64,000 nucleotides of DNA from positions 1 to 64,000 of the forward strand of contig NZ_JAFMYW010000013.1 in assembly GCF_017353175.1 (NCBI RefSeq), given 5' to 3'. Shown piece after piece: positions 36,964 through 45,881 of the stretch. Made by a program: the position numbers and the translations under genes. The stretch comes from Fibrella forsythiae. GTDB lineage: Bacteria; Bacteroidota; Bacteroidia; Cytophagales; Spirosomataceae. The notes under the pieces were generated by a model that worked only from the letters and a program-made list of their open reading frames with translations, ran no database searches and was not told the DNA's origin. Position 1 is the first letter of the stretch. Each line of letters begins with the position of its first letter.

Positions 36964-38607
36964 ATGAAACACACATCACTCTCCGGGCCTTTAGCTCTGG
37001 CCCTGATGGCCAGCCTCGGTCTGCCTATCTGCGGGGCGGCACAATCGCTCAATCCTCCCACGAAGTTTAACCAGTGGTCGTATAAAGACCCTGCTACCGA
37101 CTCGATTCCGGGTATTAGTCTCGATAAAGCGTACCAACTCCTGAAGGGCCGCAAATCGGTTCCCGTCGTGGTTGGCGTAGTGGATTCAGGCATTGACATT
37201 GCCCACGAAGATTTGCGCGATGTGGTCTGGAAAAACCCCAAAGAAACACCCGGTAACAATGCCGACGATGACAAGAACGGGTACGTTGACGACGTGAACG
37301 GCTGGAACTTCATGGGTGCCAAAGACGGCACTACCTACGAAGCCGACCTCGACGAAGTTGGCCAGATCACAAACGACTGGAAAGCTAAATTTGAAAAGGC
37401 TGATCCAGCCAAGCTCTCGGCTACTGAAAAGAAACAATACGACATTTACCTGAAGGCCAAAGCGCAATACGCCAAGTCGAACGCCCGCACCAATTCATTG
37501 CGCGTATTGGTGCGCGACGAAGCGACCTACAAACGCGGTATGGATGCGATGGCTACGCTCCTGACAGGCAAGGCATTCGAGCGCGAGAGCATCACCGCTG
37601 TTGAAACCGGCAGTGATACGGCCGCCCTGGGTGCCAAAAATCTGTTAACCGAAATATTTGCCCCCCAGGCCGGCTCATTCGATAACCTGATCACCCGCGT
37701 GAAACAGGTTTACGATCGTCTGAAGCCGCTTGTACTATCTGACATTGGTGGCGAAACACCGCCCGACAATGCCCGGAAGGCCGTCGGCGACGACCCTACC
37801 AACCCTAACGAACGCTATTACGGTAGTCCGAAACTGATCATCGGCAAGTCGGAAGAACTGGCCATGCACGGTAGCCACGTAGCGGGCATTATCGGGGCCA
37901 AACGGGGTAACGGTGTTGGCGTTGACGGTATTGCCGACAATGTTCGGCTGATGATGGTCGGTGTAGTACCGAGCGGCGGCGACGAACGTGATAAAGACGT
38001 AGCCAACGGTATCCGCTATGCGGTTGATAACGGTGCCAAAGTAATCAACATGAGTTTCGGTAAACGGTTTTCGCCTTACAAGGATGCTGTGGATGCGGCC
38101 ATCAGATATGCCGAAGAAAAAGACGTATTGCTGGTACATGCGGCGGGCAACAACGGCGAAAACGTAGACTCGCTGCCAACGTACCCACGGCCCGAGTACG
38201 AAGACGGGACGATTGCGAAGAACTACATGACGGTCGGTAACTCAACCCGTCGGTTAGGCTCTGCCTTGCCCGCTTCATCATCGAACTACGGAATGCGCGT
38301 TGACCTGTTTGCCCCCGGCACTGACATTGATGCTACGACGCCCCACAACGGCTACCAGAGCTTGACGGGCACCAGCATGGCGTCTCCCTGCGTGGCGGGT
38401 GTTGCGGCTCTCCTCCGGTCCTATTTTCCGAACCTGACGGCCGTCCAGGTAAAAGATATCCTGCTGAAAAGCGTGTACAAACCCGATGTAATGGTACGTA
38501 TGCCAGGCCGCGCAGGTGGCTCGATGGTCCCGTTCAGCACCCTCAGCAAATCGGGCGGTATCGTGAACGCCTATGAAGCCGTTAAACTGGCTATGGCGGT
38601 GAAGTAA
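36964..38607 (+). CDS. Secreted subtilisin-like (S8) serine protease
   Basis: From the ATG at 36964 the protein has a signal peptide (cleavage near GAAQ) and 547 residues; an in-frame extension back to 36829 overlaps pnkp and is not needed. The catalytic triad is complete: Asp in GVVDSGID, His in HGSHVAGIIG and Ser in TGTSMASP. Between Asp and His lies an insert of roughly 180 residues rich in Lys, Ala and Glu, a feature of a Bacteroidota subgroup of S8 proteases. No prodomain is evident, and no C-terminal sorting domain is seen. It is predicted to be periplasmic or secreted. A 43-bp perfect hairpin follows the stop codon at once. Confidence 0.92.
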   Translation: MKHTSLSGPLALALMASLGLPICGAAQSLNPPTKFNQWSYKDPATDSIPGISLDKAYQLLKGRKSVPVVVGVVDSGIDIAHEDLRDVVWKNPKETPGNNADDDKNGYVDDVNGWNFMGAKDGTTYEADLDEVGQITNDWKAKFEKADPAKLSATEKKQYDIYLKAKAQYAKSNARTNSLRVLVRDEATYKRGMDAMATLLTGKAFERESITAVETGSDTAALGAKNLLTEIFAPQAGSFDNLITRVKQVYDRLKPLVLSDIGGETPPDNARKAVGDDPTNPNERYYGSPKLIIGKSEELAMHGSHVAGIIGAKRGNGVGVDGIADNVRLMMVGVVPSGGDERDKDVANGIRYAVDNGAKVINMSFGKRFSPYKDAVDAAIRYAEEKDVLLVHAAGNNGENVDSLPTYPRPEYEDGTIAKNYMTVGNSTRRLGSALPASSSNYGMRVDLFAPGTDIDATTPHNGYQSLTGTSMASPCVAGVAALLRSYFPNLTAVQVKDILLKSVYKPDVMVRMPGRAGGSMVPFSTLSKSGGIVNAYEAVKLAMAVK

Positions 38608-38610
38608 ACA

Positions 38611-38699
38611 TAAGTTTCATGTTACAAGTGTCAAGGGGCGCTGCTCAATCAAATGGTTTGATTGAGCAGCGCCCCTTGACACTTGTAACATGAAACTTA
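38611..38699. terminator. 43-bp perfect inverted repeat after the S8 protease gene
   Basis: Arms 38611-38653 and 38657-38699 are perfectly complementary over 43 bp with a 3-nt loop. It starts 4 bp after the protease stop codon and ends 5 bp before the stop of the convergent small gene. It probably acts as a two-way terminator, but is far longer than necessary. Confidence 0.85.
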
Positions 38700-38704
38700 A
38701 CCCC

Positions 38705-38941
38705 CTACTCTTCTACATCGCCTACCAGCAACGCCGCTTCGTGCAACAATTCCGTGGCACAGATCTCGTCTGTAAACGCTTCGATGGTGGCATCCACAAC
38801 GTCCAGATCGACCAGCGCCCGTGGCGATTGCTCATCGGCAACGAAGCCTGCCAGCGCCCGGCCAACATACAGCATGTGCAGGGCAGAAAGTAGCGTCGGT
38901 AACCGTTGGCTATGGCGGGTTTGCGGCTCTTCGGAGTTCAT
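38705..38941 (-). CDS. Small hypothetical protein
   Basis: The 78-residue acidic protein is predicted to be largely helical (LPTLLSALHMLYVGRALAGF, then DATIEAFTDEICATELLHEAALL). I do not recognise a family. Support comes from its position: a convergent gene ending at the large hairpin, as real genes do here, and from the absence of a better frame on the other strand. It has no signal peptide. Confidence 0.5.
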   Translation of the reverse strand: MNSEEPQTRHSQRLPTLLSALHMLYVGRALAGFVADEQSPRALVDLDVVDATIEAFTDEICATELLHEAALLVGDVEE

Positions 38942-39024
38942 AAATTCATAAGGTTATCCAGGCTCGATAGGTTTCAATTCAATTTCCTATCTTCACTAGC
39001 CTAATCCCATCAAAATGGTCTTCC

Positions 39025-39405
39025 ATGAACCTATTCGTCTACGGCACCCTACGAAATACGTACGATAACCCGATGGCTCAATTGCTTCGGCAGCAGGCTG
39101 TGTTGATTGGCCACGGCTACGTACCTGGCCGCCTCTTCGACTTGGGCTGGTATCCCGGTGCAACGTACGAGCCCGACAGCCCCTACCGCGTTTGGGGCGA
39201 TGTATTTGAGTTGACGGACGAATCGGTCCTGAACCAATTGGATGAGTATGAAGGCATTGAAGATCACCCGGACGATGAGTATGCGCGCCGCAACGTACCT
39301 GTACAGATGAACAACGAAGTGGTGGCGTGTCAGATGTATGTGTTCCTCAAAGCAGACGGCCAGCAAACGCTGCTCGAGTCTGGTAATTACTTAAGCAAGC
39401 ACTGA
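39025..39405 (+). CDS. Gamma-glutamylcyclotransferase family (AIG2-like) protein
   Basis: The 126-residue protein opens with LFVYGTLR, the substrate-binding motif of the GGCT fold, and has the conserved Glu in LDEYEGI near residue 75, which is the general acid/base in characterised members. Such proteins release 5-oxoproline from gamma-glutamyl amines or act on related amides; the real substrate is unknown. It is followed 24 bp downstream by a DUF1801 gene on the same strand, so the two may share a transcript. Confidence 0.88.
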   Translation: MNLFVYGTLRNTYDNPMAQLLRQQAVLIGHGYVPGRLFDLGWYPGATYEPDSPYRVWGDVFELTDESVLNQLDEYEGIEDHPDDEYARRNVPVQMNNEVVACQMYVFLKADGQQTLLESGNYLSKH

Positions 39406-39429
39406 TCCGTCAGAATCAAGTACATCATC

Positions 39430-39846
39430 ATGGCGACGACAAACAAGACGATCGAAACGTCGGCAAGCGTTACTGATTTTATCAGCTCGGTTGCAGACGA
39501 CACCAAAAGAGCCGATTGTTTCCAACTCATCGAGTTGATTGAGAAAAGAACTGGTTTACCAGCCAGAATGTGGGGATCAGCCATTGTGGGTTTCGGCACC
39601 TATCACTACAGGTACGAGACTGGACGCGAAGGAGATATGCCTCTTGTTGGCTTCTCGCCTCGCTCGAATGCTATCGTGTTTTATCTCTCCCTGAATGCCG
39701 AAGCTAAAGCTGACTGGCTACAACGGCTGGGTAAACACAAAACCGGTAAAAGCTGCATTTATATCAAAAAGCTTTCCGACGTTGATCTGACTGTTCTGAC
39801 AGACATGATCACTGCTTCAGCTAATCAGAGCCAGGCGCCACGGTAA
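39430..39846 (+). CDS. DUF1801 domain protein
   Basis: The 138-residue cytoplasmic protein has DUF1801 features: RADCFQLIELIEKRTG, MWGSAIVGFGTYHY and the core strand VGFSPRSNAIVFYLSL, followed by the GKSCIYIKKLSDVDL segment. The domain occurs widely in single-copy small proteins, and its function is not established. It converges with arr. Confidence 0.85.
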   Translation: MATTNKTIETSASVTDFISSVADDTKRADCFQLIELIEKRTGLPARMWGSAIVGFGTYHYRYETGREGDMPLVGFSPRSNAIVFYLSLNAEAKADWLQRLGKHKTGKSCIYIKKLSDVDLTVLTDMITASANQSQAPR

Positions 39847-39875
39847 ACTACCCGAACGATCTGCCCGGATACTTT

Positions 39876-40322
39876 TTAGTTCTCTATCGAGTCAAGCCCT
39901 TGTTCCCGGAGTTTAGCCAGGCCATCTTTCATTGCCTTAAGCTGTTCTGGTGAATGACCCTGCCAGCGGGTAACCTCGCCTACCACTTTAAAGGGATGCG
40001 TTGAGCGATAAGCCATTGTTGGATTACCCGGAAATTTCTTGTTTGTCAGATTTGGGTCATCCTCAATTTCACCTGTCGGCTCTACCAGATAAATCCGTTC
40101 GCGGCCTTCGCCAGCTGCAAGTTCGGCTCCCCAAACGGCTGCGTCCAGCGTGGCTGTCAGATAGATGTGATTCAACGCATTGTCTTGCGTGTAATTTGAG
40201 TTGAAACCAACCTGTATAAACTCCCCGATCGTCAAATCAGCCTTTGTGCCATGAAAGTATGTCTGAGCAAAAGGGCTGTAGAAAGGTGTATTACTTTTAG
40301 TGGCGCTTTGGTCTTTTTCCAT
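39876..40322 (-). CDS. arr: NAD+-rifampin ADP-ribosyltransferase Arr
   Basis: The 148-residue protein matches the Arr family from end to end: QTYFHGTKADL near the start, YLTATLDAAVWGAELA, GEGRERIYLVEPTGEIEDDPN, KKFPGNPT and VGEVTRWQGHSPEQL. Arr moves ADP-ribose from NAD+ to the 23-hydroxyl of rifamycins and so gives rifampin resistance (established). Arr-like enzymes are common in environmental bacteria, so this is likely an intrinsic chromosomal gene: there is no mobile element, integron or composition change nearby. It lies 63 bp downstream of recQ on the same strand and may be read from that promoter. Confidence 0.93.
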   Translation of the reverse strand: MEKDQSATKSNTPFYSPFAQTYFHGTKADLTIGEFIQVGFNSNYTQDNALNHIYLTATLDAAVWGAELAAGEGRERIYLVEPTGEIEDDPNLTNKKFPGNPTMAYRSTHPFKVVGEVTRWQGHSPEQLKAMKDGLAKLREQGLDSIEN

Positions 40323-40385
40323 TGGTGTGAACTGAGGTTGACCTGTTATAAGGTGGCGAACACTGGCGAAACAACCACTGCTACC

Positions 40386-42587
40386 CTAGTGCTTCATCAG
40401 CGCAATCGTAATGTTAATTTTCCCGTAGTCGTAACGGCCTTCAAGGTGATCGAAGACGGGTTTAGTGCGATTTTCCTCAATACCCACTATGGCAATGGCG
40501 GCTTCGATCTCGCGGCGTTCGGCAGGAGTAATCAGGCTCTCCAACTCAACGTCATAACCGCCCTGACTAAGCTGAATCAGGTGGTTGGCAATGCTGGATG
40601 GGCCAAGCTCACGGGCCTGCGCGATCTGCTGAATGGTCATTCCCTGCTGGTAAAGTTCCAGCGTCATCTGCTGCGTCGATCCTTTTGGCTTTGCTGCTTC
40701 GCGAGGCCTGCTCGGTGCTTCACTACGTACCTGCCGCTGGCTTTCGCCAACCTGTACGCCAACATAGTCGGCAATTTCGGTCAGAAACGCCGTACCGAAC
40801 ATTTCCAGTTTGCGTTCGCCCACCCCCGATACATTGCGGAACGCGTCGGGCGTGGTGGGGCGCTGGCGGGCCATATCTTCCAGCGTCGAGTCGGTAAAGA
40901 CCACGTAGGGCGGCACGTTCTGCGCGTCGGCAATGCGTTTGCGGAGGGTACGTAGCCGCTCGAACAGCTCGTCGCGGTTGCTTTCAGTACGGGTACGGGT
41001 TGCTTTTTCTACCACCGGCTTGGGTACGTCGTCGGGGCGAACAAGGCTGATCGTTTTGCCGTTGAACAGCACATCGTCGGCCAGCAGCCCCTTGCGCAGG
41101 GCGTAATGATTTTCGTAGGCCACCTCAATCACGCCGATATTGATGAGCTGGTGCAGGTAACTCCGCCACTCCTCAAATTTCAGATCGGCGCCAGCCCCAT
41201 AGGTCTTGATTTTATCGAACCCCTGCGACACGATAGAATAATTCCTCGAGCCACGCAGCACATCGATCAGCACATTCATCGGCACTCGTTCGCCGAGCCT
41301 GATAATGGCCGAGAGAGCTTTCTGCGCAACGGTTGTGGCGTCGAAGGTGATCCGGGGGCTACGGCAAACGTCGCAGTTACCGCAGGGTTCGGGTAGCTGT
41401 TCCGAGAAGTATGAGAGCAGAATCTGGCGGCGGCAGGTGTTGGCTTCGGCATATTGCTTCATCCGTTCCAGCTTCGCCAGTTGTAATTCCAGATTGGCGG
41501 GCTTGTTCTCGGTGAGCATCTGCGTGTAGGTGGCTACGTCGGCAAAGCTATAGAACAGGACCGTTTGCGAGGGCAACCCATCACGACCGGCGCGGCCGAT
41601 TTCCTGGTAATAGCCCTCGATGTTTTTGGGCATGTTATAATGCATCACCCAGCGCACGTTGCTCTTGTCGATACCCATCCCGAAAGCGATGGTCGCGCAC
41701 ATGATCTTCACATCGTCGCGCAGGAATGCCTCCTGAATACGAGCGCGCTCACTGGATTCCATACCGGCATGATAAAAAGCGGCGGAGTACCCCTTTTCCA
41801 TCAGCTTCGTCGCCAGCGTTTCGCACGATTTTCGGCTCAGGCAGTAAATAATACCCGACGTATTGGGCTTCAGGCTGATCAATTTGGTGATCTGCCCAAT
41901 GCGGTTGGTTCCGGGCAGCACCTGAAGGCTCAGATTGGTGCGGTTGAACGAGGCGATAAACACGGCCGGGTCGCGCATGTCGAGCCGGTCGGAGATATCC
42001 TGCCGGGTGAGGCGATCTGCGGTGGCGGTCAGCGCAATGATAGGTACGTTCGGAAACCACTTTCTGAGCGTATTGAGCTGGGTATATTCTGGCCGGAAAT
42101 CGTGCCCCCACGACGAAATACAGTGCGCTTCGTCGATGGCGAACATGGATATCTTCATCCGGTTCAGGAACACATAAAACGATTCAGACAGCAGTTTTTC
42201 GGGCGATACGTAGAGCAGTTTTATTTTGCCACTGACGCAGTTAGCTTCCACATCGCGCATCTCTTTCACCCCCTGCGAACTGTTGATATACGCCGCCGCA
42301 ATGCCGTTCAGGTGCAGGGCCTCGACCTGATCTTTCATCAGCGCGATCAGCGGCGAGACCACTACGCACAGACCGGGCATCATCAGGGCCGGAATCTGGA
42401 AACAAACCGATTTGCCGCCACCCGTTGGCATCAAGACCACCGTATCACGCCCACTCACAATTGACCGGATAATAGCCTCCTGCATGGGCCGGAAGCGATC
42501 ATACCCGTAGTACCGTTTGAGGTAGACAACAGGGTCCTGACCAGTGGGTTCGTATACGGTTGAAAGGGGCGATTCGTCTGTTAACAT
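40386..42587 (-). CDS. recQ: ATP-dependent DNA helicase RecQ
   Basis: The 733-residue protein has helicase motifs I (MPTGGGKSVCFQ) and II (DEAH in AIDEAHCISSWGHDF), and motif VI in QEIGRAGRDGLPS. The RecQ-Ct zinc site follows, with cysteines in CRRQILLSYF and CGNCDVC, then a winged helix, an HRDC domain (about 540-620) and a C-terminal helix-turn-helix (MTIQQIAQARELGPSSIANHL). It unwinds 3'-tailed duplexes, forks and recombination intermediates. The C-terminal HTH_40-type extension is present in some Gram-positive and Bacteroidota RecQ proteins. It is divergent from the response regulator at 42751. Confidence 0.96.
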   Translation of the reverse strand: MLTDESPLSTVYEPTGQDPVVYLKRYYGYDRFRPMQEAIIRSIVSGRDTVVLMPTGGGKSVCFQIPALMMPGLCVVVSPLIALMKDQVEALHLNGIAAAYINSSQGVKEMRDVEANCVSGKIKLLYVSPEKLLSESFYVFLNRMKISMFAIDEAHCISSWGHDFRPEYTQLNTLRKWFPNVPIIALTATADRLTRQDISDRLDMRDPAVFIASFNRTNLSLQVLPGTNRIGQITKLISLKPNTSGIIYCLSRKSCETLATKLMEKGYSAAFYHAGMESSERARIQEAFLRDDVKIMCATIAFGMGIDKSNVRWVMHYNMPKNIEGYYQEIGRAGRDGLPSQTVLFYSFADVATYTQMLTENKPANLELQLAKLERMKQYAEANTCRRQILLSYFSEQLPEPCGNCDVCRSPRITFDATTVAQKALSAIIRLGERVPMNVLIDVLRGSRNYSIVSQGFDKIKTYGAGADLKFEEWRSYLHQLINIGVIEVAYENHYALRKGLLADDVLFNGKTISLVRPDDVPKPVVEKATRTRTESNRDELFERLRTLRKRIADAQNVPPYVVFTDSTLEDMARQRPTTPDAFRNVSGVGERKLEMFGTAFLTEIADYVGVQVGESQRQVRSEAPSRPREAAKPKGSTQQMTLELYQQGMTIQQIAQARELGPSSIANHLIQLSQGGYDVELESLITPAERREIEAAIAIVGIEENRTKPVFDHLEGRYDYGKINITIALMKH

Positions 42588-42693
42588 ACGGTGGCAAAGC
42601 GGAAATTTAGTATAGTAAAGATACGAAATTTACCCCATTTGGCCAGTCGCCAACCGCCACGAACTACCCGTTCCAGCCAGCCAAAATGGGGTC

Positions 42694-42718
42694 TTAACTG
42701 GTTGTTAGCTATATTAAC
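42694..42718 (+). promoter_or_regulatory. Weak TTAA-type boxes before response regulator 1
   Basis: TTAAC at 42694 and TTAGC at 42705 are 11 bp apart, with TTAAC again at 42714. This resembles the cleaner arrays at 44809, 47085 and 52156 and could be an autoregulatory site. The evidence is limited because the words are short. Confidence 0.35.
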
Positions 42719-42750
42719 CCGGTCTTGTGTTCCCACAAACACACCCTATC

Positions 42751-43431
42751 ATGAAAATTCTGGTCATCGAGGATGAGGTCAAAACGGTTCAAAGCATTAA
42801 ACAGGGACTCGAAGAGCACCAGTGGGAAGTCGACATAGCCTACGACGGCACGATGGGTTTCCGGCTGGCCACCCAGTCAGATTACGCCCTGATTATTTCC
42901 GACATTATTCTGCCCGGCATGAATGGGCTCGACCTTTGCCGGAAGCTGCGAGACGCCAACGTGACAGCGCCCATTTTAATGCTGACCGCCCTCGGAACAA
43001 CCGACGACAAAATCGTTGGGCTCGATGCCGGCGCTGACGATTACCTCGTCAAACCATTTGAATTTCGTGAACTGATGGCCCATGTCAGAGCCCTCACGCG
43101 GCGCAACCATCATACCGCTCAACCAGCAAACGTGCTGAAAATTGCCGATCTTGAACTGAACCCAGACACCAAAAGCGTGGTGCGGGCGGGCAAAGAAATA
43201 ACGCTGACAGCCAAGGAGTTTCAGTTGCTCGAATATTTTCTGCGCCACCAGGGGCGAGTCATTTCGAAAGTGGAACTGGCCGAACGATTCTGGGATGTAA
43301 CCTTCGACACCGGCACCAACGTGATCGAAGTGTACATCAATTTTCTCAGAAAAAAGATTGATCGGGATTTTGAGCCGAAACTGCTCCACACCCAGATTGG
43401 CATGGGGTACGTTGTCAAAATGCTATCGTGA
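42751..43431 (+). CDS. OmpR/PhoB-family response regulator 1
   Basis: Starting at the ATG at 42751, the 226-residue protein begins MKILVIEDEV, the canonical receiver start; an in-frame ATG at 42727 only adds eight residues. The phospho-acceptor Asp is in LIISDIILPG near residue 51, the signalling Thr in LMLTALG and the Lys in DDYLVKPFE. A winged-helix DNA-binding domain occupies residues about 130-226 (VELAERFWDVTFDTGTNVIEVYINFLRKKI). It overlaps the histidine kinase gene by one base. Members bind direct repeats 10-11 bp apart, which fits the TTAAR arrays nearby. Confidence 0.94.
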   Translation: MKILVIEDEVKTVQSIKQGLEEHQWEVDIAYDGTMGFRLATQSDYALIISDIILPGMNGLDLCRKLRDANVTAPILMLTALGTTDDKIVGLDAGADDYLVKPFEFRELMAHVRALTRRNHHTAQPANVLKIADLELNPDTKSVVRAGKEITLTAKEFQLLEYFLRHQGRVISKVELAERFWDVTFDTGTNVIEVYINFLRKKIDRDFEPKLLHTQIGMGYVVKMLS

Positions 43432-44813
43432 TGATCAACATACGTACCCGGCTCACGTACCAGTTTGCCATACTGGTCACGCTGATTCTCCTGTTCTTCT
43501 CGCTCGGCGTTTACTTTTTCAGTAAGCTCTATCTGGAAAAACGCTTCTACAAACGCCTTCAGGATCGGGCCATTACCACCACAACTCTCCTCTTCGATTT
43601 ACAGCAAACCGACAGTACCGTGCTTCGGATGATTGAATCGGCCGAAAAAAAGCTGCTCCTCAACGAGAGTATCTCGGTCTACAACGAGCGCACAAAAGAG
43701 ATCCTCTTTTCGACCAACCCGGCCAATACCCAATTCCACGAGCAGTTTATTCCCCGCCTCGATTCAACCATTCAGACGTTGTATCTCCACCACGACGACT
43801 ACCAGCTTGTGGCTATTCGGCTAACCGGCGGCAACAGCAGCAACTGGGTCATTGCCAGCGGCATAGACGAGGTTGGCCAGGAGGCGCTGGCCGACCTCAA
43901 AAAGATTCTGCTGATCATGATCCTGGCGGCTATCCTGTTGCTGGGCATGTCGGGCTGGCTCTTCGCCGGACGGGCGCTGGCACCGATGTCGGGCATCATC
44001 AGGCAGGTCAATACCATCTTTCCGGCGAACGTTGCGAAACGGGTGACCCACGCAAACCGGTCGGATGAAATCGGGCTGCTGGTAGCCACCTTCAACCAAC
44101 TGCTCGACCGGATTGAGCAGGCGTTGAACACCCAGAAAATGTTTATCGCCAACGTGTCGCATGAGTTAAAGAACCCGCTGACCAAGATTAATTCGCAGAT
44201 CGATGTGGCCCTCATTCAGAAACGAGACCCTGACGCCTATGAACGCACTCTGCGCTCGTTGCAGGAAGATACCCGAACCCTGACCCAACTGACCAACGCC
44301 CTGCTCGAACTGGCCAATTCATCGATTCAGCCCCAGGCCATGAAGTTTGAACCCGTGCGTATGGATGAACTGCTTTGGGAGACCAAAACCCAGTTGCAGG
44401 CCTGGCACGATGACTATATCATTCAGCTAACCTTCACGGATTTCCCGGATGACGAAGACGCGCTCATTACACTGGGGAACCGGGCGGCCCTTCAGGTATT
44501 ACTGATGAATCTGATCGACAACGCCTGTAAGTTCTCCCCCGCCCAAACGGCCAACGTTGACTTCAGGGCCGATTACCAAACAATCAGCATCACCGTCTTT
44601 AACAGGGGCCCACAGATAGCCGACACTGATCTGGCCAACATTTTTCAACCGTTCTTTCGGGGAGACTCAACGGCTCAATCGAGCAAAGGACATGGTGTTG
44701 GGCTGGCCGTTGTGGCGCAGGTAGCGCAGCTTCATAACGGCAGGGTTACCGTACAGTCGACGCCCAACGGCACCACATTCACGTTGGAACTTGCCAATAA
44801 ACAGCAATTTTAA
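43431..44813 (+). CDS. Sensor histidine kinase 1
   Basis: The 460-residue inner-membrane kinase has a first transmembrane helix (about residues 10-30), a periplasmic sensor of about 125 residues, a second helix (about 158-180) and a HAMP segment. The HisKA domain carries the phosphorylated His in NVSHELKNPL, and the ATPase domain has the N-box NLIDNACKFSP and the G-box GHGVGLAVV. It pairs with response regulator 1 by overlap. The periplasmic part has no recognised ligand domain. The last bases of the gene carry the first half-site of the TTAAR array at 44809. Confidence 0.93.
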   Translation: MINIRTRLTYQFAILVTLILLFFSLGVYFFSKLYLEKRFYKRLQDRAITTTTLLFDLQQTDSTVLRMIESAEKKLLLNESISVYNERTKEILFSTNPANTQFHEQFIPRLDSTIQTLYLHHDDYQLVAIRLTGGNSSNWVIASGIDEVGQEALADLKKILLIMILAAILLLGMSGWLFAGRALAPMSGIIRQVNTIFPANVAKRVTHANRSDEIGLLVATFNQLLDRIEQALNTQKMFIANVSHELKNPLTKINSQIDVALIQKRDPDAYERTLRSLQEDTRTLTQLTNALLELANSSIQPQAMKFEPVRMDELLWETKTQLQAWHDDYIIQLTFTDFPDDEDALITLGNRAALQVLLMNLIDNACKFSPAQTANVDFRADYQTISITVFNRGPQIADTDLANIFQPFFRGDSTAQSSKGHGVGLAVVAQVAQLHNGRVTVQSTPNGTTFTLELANKQQF

Positions 44814-44848
44814 GGTGGTTTTAAAGTGGGCTTAAGTCTGGGTTAAGT
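44809..44848 (+). promoter_or_regulatory. Four TTAAR half-sites at exact 11-bp spacing
   Basis: TTAAG begins at 44810, TTAAA at 44821, TTAAG at 44832 and TTAAG at 44843, each 11 bp after the last. Direct repeats at 11-bp pitch are the binding mode of PhoB/OmpR-type regulators; the streptococcal CiaR site TTTAAG-N5-TTTAAG has the same pitch. The array precedes the gene at 44889 and a -7-like TTGTTTTG at 44858-44865, so an activator site for response regulator 1 is likely. Confidence 0.65.
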
Positions 44849-44888
44849 TGGGTGTTGTTGTTTTGCAACGTACCTAAACTACTGGTGT

Positions 44889-45839
44889 ATGGAAGCCGAC
44901 ACAATGAACACGAAGCAGGGAGCAATCAATATGACCATCGGGTCATTGGTAGGTATTCTCTCCTTGCTGGCCTATCTGTTCATCGGCTCCCGTAATGAAA
45001 CGCTGGAGGTTCAGAAACAACTGACAACCAAAGTAGAGCAGTTTGCCACTGTTCAGGTTAAGCTCGATTCCATTTCCACCGTTCTTAATCAGAAGATCGT
45101 TGAGGTACGGCAGCTTGGCGGGAGCCTGAGCGGACTACAACGCATCAAGCAGCAGTTGGAGAACGATAAGAAAAAGCTGAAATATGATCTTAGCTTTTCT
45201 CTCCAGCAATATGATCTGAAAATCAAGGATTATACCAGCTTTCTGGCACAGAACGAATTGGATATTAATAAGTTAAAATCAGAAAACGGCTCATTACTTA
45301 CCCGCGCCCGTACCCTGGAACAAGAAAAGCAGAGTATACTTACTGAAAACGAAGGCCTGAAATACGAACGAGCGGCGCTAGCCAAAACGGTGGTCGATTA
45401 TTCCCTTCAGAATGCTGACCTGAAGGAAAAAGTAACACGCGCTTCGGCCATTAAGGCGGTAAACGTAGAAGTGGCGGCCGTGGCTACCAACGGAAAAGAA
45501 CGCAGAGTCGGACCCTATAAATCGTCGCGCATTGATCGGCTGAAAATTGCCTTCATCATTCCGTTCAATCCAGTTTCGCAGGTACGTTCCACCGACATTT
45601 ATCTGCGCATTCTGGACCCTAATGGTGCCGTTGTTGGCGACAATTCCGGGGCGGGCGTCTTATCAATCGACGGGCGCGAACTGGGGTACAGCACCCGGCA
45701 ACCAGTTGATCTCGAAACGAAAGACCAATTGGTATCCATGCTCTTTCATCGTGACACGGACTATAAGCCAGGCACCTACACGGTAGAACTGTATGCGGAA
45801 GGCTTCCGAATCGGCGAGGGTCGATTCGATGTAAAATAA
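44889..45839 (+). CDS. Membrane-anchored coiled-coil protein
   Basis: The 316-residue protein has an N-terminal transmembrane segment (about residues 16-36) and a long coiled coil rich in Leu, Lys and Gln (about 40-185). A C-terminal beta-type domain (about 200-316) contains LKIAFIIPFNP, TDIYLRILDPNG and YTVELYAEGFRIGEGRF. No family is recognised; the plan recalls stress-response or envelope-scaffold proteins. ATG codons at 44889 and 44904 are both possible starts. It lies directly after the two-component operon and behind the TTAAR array, so it is a likely target of that system. Confidence 0.75.
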   Translation: MEADTMNTKQGAINMTIGSLVGILSLLAYLFIGSRNETLEVQKQLTTKVEQFATVQVKLDSISTVLNQKIVEVRQLGGSLSGLQRIKQQLENDKKKLKYDLSFSLQQYDLKIKDYTSFLAQNELDINKLKSENGSLLTRARTLEQEKQSILTENEGLKYERAALAKTVVDYSLQNADLKEKVTRASAIKAVNVEVAAVATNGKERRVGPYKSSRIDRLKIAFIIPFNPVSQVRSTDIYLRILDPNGAVVGDNSGAGVLSIDGRELGYSTRQPVDLETKDQLVSMLFHRDTDYKPGTYTVELYAEGFRIGEGRFDVK

Positions 45840-45881
45840 CGTCGCAAAGCTGGCGAACTCTATCACCCAACGGTCAAACCG

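Noticed and set aside
38690-38951. Plus-strand small frames opposite the 38705-38941 gene
   Set aside because: They overlap the hairpin arm or show a Ser/Arg-rich composition typical of shadow frames; the minus-strand frame has normal composition and ends at the hairpin.
41565-42464. 299-codon open frame antisense to recQ
   Set aside because: It lies fully inside the helicase motifs of recQ and encodes no known pattern.
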